Of a stretch of 26,597 bases of DNA, positions 24,930 through 26,597 are shown one piece after another. The notes beneath the pieces were generated by a model, which was not told where the DNA came from, ran no database searches, and saw only the letters and a list, made by a program, of their open reading frames with translations. The translations under genes were made by a program, and so were the position numbers. Numbering within the stretch: the stretch's first letter is position 1; every line of letters starts with the position of its first letter. Origin of the DNA: JBEKEX01 sp050013615 (GTDB lineage: Bacteria; Chloroflexota; Anaerolineae; Anaerolineales; Anaerolineaceae); assembly GCA_050013615.1 (NCBI GenBank), contig JBEKEX010000011.1, positions 1 through 26,597 of the forward strand. Reading direction: 5' to 3'.

Positions 24930-25196
24930 ATGAAACTGATTATTGCCATCCTGCGTGAGCCCAACGAAGAGCCGGTATCACGGGCTTTGACCTCAGCCAA
25001 TTTTCGTGTGACGTATATCGCTTCCACGGGCGGCTTGCTTCATCACGGCATGACCACCTTATTGATCGGTGTGGATGATGCACAAGTGGAGACAGCGTTG
25101 GATATCATCCGCAAGAATTGCCAGCCGGCGACCGATCCGGGTACGCGGAATGCGACCATTTTCGTTGTCAAAGTGGATGAGTTTACGCACTTCTAG
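24930..25196 (+). CDS. PII-like cyclic-di-AMP receptor family protein (DarA/PstA, DUF970), short paralogue 2
   Basis: An 88-residue second copy of the DUF970 family, starting one base after the stop of paralogue 1. It keeps the family N-terminus MKLIIAILREP and the ligand-associated Arg26 and Thr28 (FRVT). Its GGFL block has become GGLL, and the Asn that follows in PstA is Met41. The large loop is almost absent: NCQPATDPGTRNATIFVV links directly to the last strand, so the protein is about 20 residues shorter than PstA. The pair therefore differ in exactly the regions that form the ligand site and the signalling loop. They could form mixed trimers or have separate ligands; neither is proven. 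Confidence 0.85.
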   Translation: MKLIIAILREPNEEPVSRALTSANFRVTYIASTGGLLHHGMTTLLIGVDDAQVETALDIIRKNCQPATDPGTRNATIFVVKVDEFTHF

Positions 25197-25223
25197 GTGT
25201 TACGAGATGTAATTTCCCCGTAC

Positions 25224-25249
25224 GGCGTGTAGTACCTTTGTGGCACGCC
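25224..25249. other. Hairpin between convergent genes
   Basis: GGCGTG (25224-25229) pairs with CACGCC (25244-25249), flanked by ACGAG/CTCGT arms (25202-25206 and 25256-25260). It sits between convergent stops and could slow transcription both ways, but no T-tract supports an ordinary terminator. Confidence 0.25.
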
Positions 25250-25252
25250 TGG

Positions 25253-25825
25253 CTACTCGTGGAAATCTTCCACTTGGTAAGTGAAGACTTGCAGCTTTTT
25301 ACGCTGCCACAGGTCGTGTGGGGCTCCCATTTTTAGACAGAGTTGCGATAGAAAATCGGCCGGGTCAGGTATCTTGTCCCATACCTGGGGGAGGAAAGTG
25401 GCCCGGCGCATGCCATCGCGCAAAATAACGCCATCGACTGCTGGATGGAGCTTCTTGATGAGTTCCTGGCCGGTTTGGTAATCCAACGGTTGTGCCAAGG
25501 TGAGTCGCGAGACCTCGATCTCCAATAGTTTCACCTCGTCTGGACGGACAGGAGGGAATCGGTAATCCTCAAGCGCCGCGGCTACGGCGTGCTCGCGCAC
25601 ATCTTCAACCAGGGGTTGATAAGGTTCCAGCGCCCCAATGCAGCCGCGCAATTCGCCTTCCTCGGTCAGGGTGACGAAAGCCGCCCCCGGTTCACGCAAT
25701 GTGGGCGAATAGCCATCCAATATCAACACCGGCAGCAATTGGTGGCTAACCGCCAACTCGATCGATTGCCGTGCCAGTTTGAGCAGTAATTGTTTTTCTT
25801 CATTCGTAAGGGAAGTGTTTGTCAT
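25253..25825 (-). CDS. AMMECR1 domain protein (AmmeMemoRadiSam system A-like)
   Basis: A 190-residue protein covering one AMMECR1 domain, with the family hallmark LRGCIG at 59-64 (ELRGCIGALEP) and the conserved VEDVREHAVAAALEDYRFPPV segment (VREHAVAAALEDYRFPPV). The biochemical role of this family is still unclear. It often occurs with a Memo-like dioxygenase and a radical SAM protein, neither of which is present here. The start at 25825 overlaps the flavin reductase stop as ATGA, so translation is coupled; a longer frame starting at 25954 lies inside that gene. The linkage with a flavin reductase hints at a redox role but does not prove one. Confidence 0.9.
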   Translation of the reverse strand: MTNTSLTNEEKQLLLKLARQSIELAVSHQLLPVLILDGYSPTLREPGAAFVTLTEEGELRGCIGALEPYQPLVEDVREHAVAAALEDYRFPPVRPDEVKLLEIEVSRLTLAQPLDYQTGQELIKKLHPAVDGVILRDGMRRATFLPQVWDKIPDPADFLSQLCLKMGAPHDLWQRKKLQVFTYQVEDFHE

Positions 25826-26316
25826 GGCAATAACCTGTGATAACCACGATTGAAATAGACCAATGGTTGGCCATCTTCTTGCCAATCGGCAGCCAAAACC
25901 GAGCCAAGAAAAAGAGTGGAGTTGGGTAGGGGATATTGGAACAGCACTTTGCAATCCAGGTGGGCCAAGCCGGCCTTGATCAGAGGTACGCCGCTCACCA
26001 ACTCGAAGGTTTCCAACCCCTCCAACCGATCTGTGATGGCTGCCATCCTGCCGGCAAAGCGGTCGGATAATTCTTCTTCTTTCTCGCCTAAAATGGTCAC
26101 ACCGAATTGACCGGTGTGTTTCACTAATGCATATGTGCGGGTGTTATTGGCCATTGTTACTGCCACGACAGGGGGATCGAGCGAAAGTGATGCAAAGGAA
26201 TTTACCGTCATGCCGTTGCGCTCTCCAGGTTCGAAGCTGGTGACAATGGTGACTCCGGCGACCCAATGACGCATAACTCGGCGGAGTGATTCGGAGAGAT
26301 CATGGTTGTTATCCAT
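25822..26316 (-). CDS. Flavin reductase-like FMN-binding protein
   Basis: A 164-residue member of the flavin reductase domain family (HpaC and styrene monooxygenase B type), which reduces FMN or FAD with NAD(P)H. Family motifs are GVTIVTS, the flavin-binding block NGMTVNSFASLSLDPPVV (34-51), and the C-terminal PLVYFNRGYHRL. No monooxygenase gene that would use the reduced flavin is nearby, so the partner is unknown. It is the first gene of a two-gene unit with the AMMECR1 gene, read from a good - strand promoter. The ribosome binding site before the ATG at 26316 is weak. Confidence 0.92.
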   Translation of the reverse strand: MDNNHDLSESLRRVMRHWVAGVTIVTSFEPGERNGMTVNSFASLSLDPPVVAVTMANNTRTYALVKHTGQFGVTILGEKEEELSDRFAGRMAAITDRLEGLETFELVSGVPLIKAGLAHLDCKVLFQYPLPNSTLFLGSVLAADWQEDGQPLVYFNRGYHRLLP

Positions 26317-26335
26317 AGAAAAGTTCTTCGCTATG

Positions 26336-26364
26336 GTTATACATGTTCAGATGACCAGAGTCAA
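26336..26364 (-). promoter_or_regulatory. Sigma-70 promoter for the flavin reductase/AMMECR1 unit
   Basis: On the - strand TTGACT (26364-26359) and TATAAC (26341-26336) are spaced by 17 bp. The predicted start is near 26329, only about a dozen bases before the ATG, so the leader is very short. Confidence 0.75.
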
Positions 26365-26461
26365 GAGGGACAGGAAAAATATTACATCAAATCCGGGTCA
26401 TCCCCTTTACTCAAATTATACTGATATAACAAAAACTGTACAATATGCGTTATTGAAAATC

Positions 26462-26479
26462 ATTGCGTTCGATCGCAAT
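26462..26479. repeat. Palindromic site before the lipoprotein gene
   Basis: ATTGCG and CGCAAT surround 6 nt, giving perfect 6-bp arms, 20 bases upstream of the ATG. It may be a regulator site. No convincing promoter hexamers are visible in the AT-rich stretch around it (26400-26498). Confidence 0.35.
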
Positions 26480-26498
26480 TTGGAGAATAATCATTAAG

Positions 26499-26597
26499 AT
26501 GAAATATTTATTTCCGTTGATGATCGTTTTGATTCTCTTCTTGTCAGGGTGCTCAGGTAATTCTGCCGGTCAGGCTGCCATTGCAAAAACCCGGGCG
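26499..26597 (+). CDS. Lipoprotein, N-terminal fragment (3' end beyond the window)
   Basis: The first 33 codons of a gene that runs off the end of the window. The product begins MKYLFPLMIVLILFLSGC, a short charged start, a hydrophobic core and the lipobox LSGC with the lipidated cysteine at position 18. A Ser/Gly/Asn-rich linker follows. This predicts export and anchoring in the outer face of the membrane after signal peptidase II cleavage. GGAG (26482-26485) lies 13 bases before the ATG, rather far. Only the signal sequence is visible, so function is unknown; solute-binding proteins are one common class with such a start. Confidence 0.8.
   Translation, partial: MKYLFPLMIVLILFLSGCSGNSAGQAAIAKTRA

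Noticed and set aside
26306..26497. Short + strand frame (63 codons) upstream of the lipoprotein gene
   Set aside because: It starts inside the flavin reductase gene on the other strand, covers promoter sequence, and has no recognisable motif.

Overview
The window looks like chromosome of a mesophilic member of the Chloroflexota, most probably class Anaerolineae. That placement is an inference from gene style: a large membrane histidine kinase with several GAF domains, a class A penicillin-binding protein (PBP) with a Thr/Pro tail, a double-length ThyX, TrpB2, and T-box control. No rRNA marker is present to confirm it. There are 18 credible protein genes; the first (nusA) lacks its 5' end and the last (a lipoprotein) lacks its 3' end. 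I see no tRNA, rRNA, CRISPR array, insertion sequence or phage gene.

Region 1 (2-9206, all +) is the conserved translation/RNA cluster nusA-ylxR-infB-rbfA-nrnA-truB-ribF. It continues through a double ThyX-like flavoprotein gene, which overlaps the end of ribF by 53 bp, into a CPBP-family membrane protease. Most junctions overlap or are a few bases apart, so this reads as one long operon. The exception is a 155-161 nt leader before infB.

Region 2 (9207-11080) is a self-contained regulatory unit. A consensus sigma-70 promoter is followed by a T-box riboswitch with a Trp (UGG) specifier and an intrinsic terminator. Then come a TrpB2-type tryptophan synthase beta gene and its own terminator.

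Region 3 (11072-16292, all -) holds a 1339-residue sensor histidine kinase followed 19 bp later by a FIST-domain sensor protein. Diverging from the kinase is a + strand gene (16572-18797). It resembles a zinc-ribbon DNA adenine methylase whose catalytic and cofactor motifs are degraded.

Region 4 (18819-25196) has a bifunctional class A PBP on the - strand. Diverging from it is a + strand three-gene unit: an (alpha/alpha)6 glycosidase-like protein, possibly translated from a leaderless mRNA, and two adjacent PII-like cyclic-di-AMP receptor (DarA/PstA, DUF970) paralogues. The layout suggests a link between envelope synthesis and cyclic-di-AMP signalling.

Region 5 (25253-26597) has a - strand flavin reductase/AMMECR1 gene pair with a good promoter, and the start of a + strand lipoprotein gene.

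The most interesting points are the Trp T-box on a solo TrpB2, the two DarA-like paralogues with complementary motif loss beside cell-wall genes, the double ThyX next to the FAD synthetase gene, and the decayed methylase-like protein.
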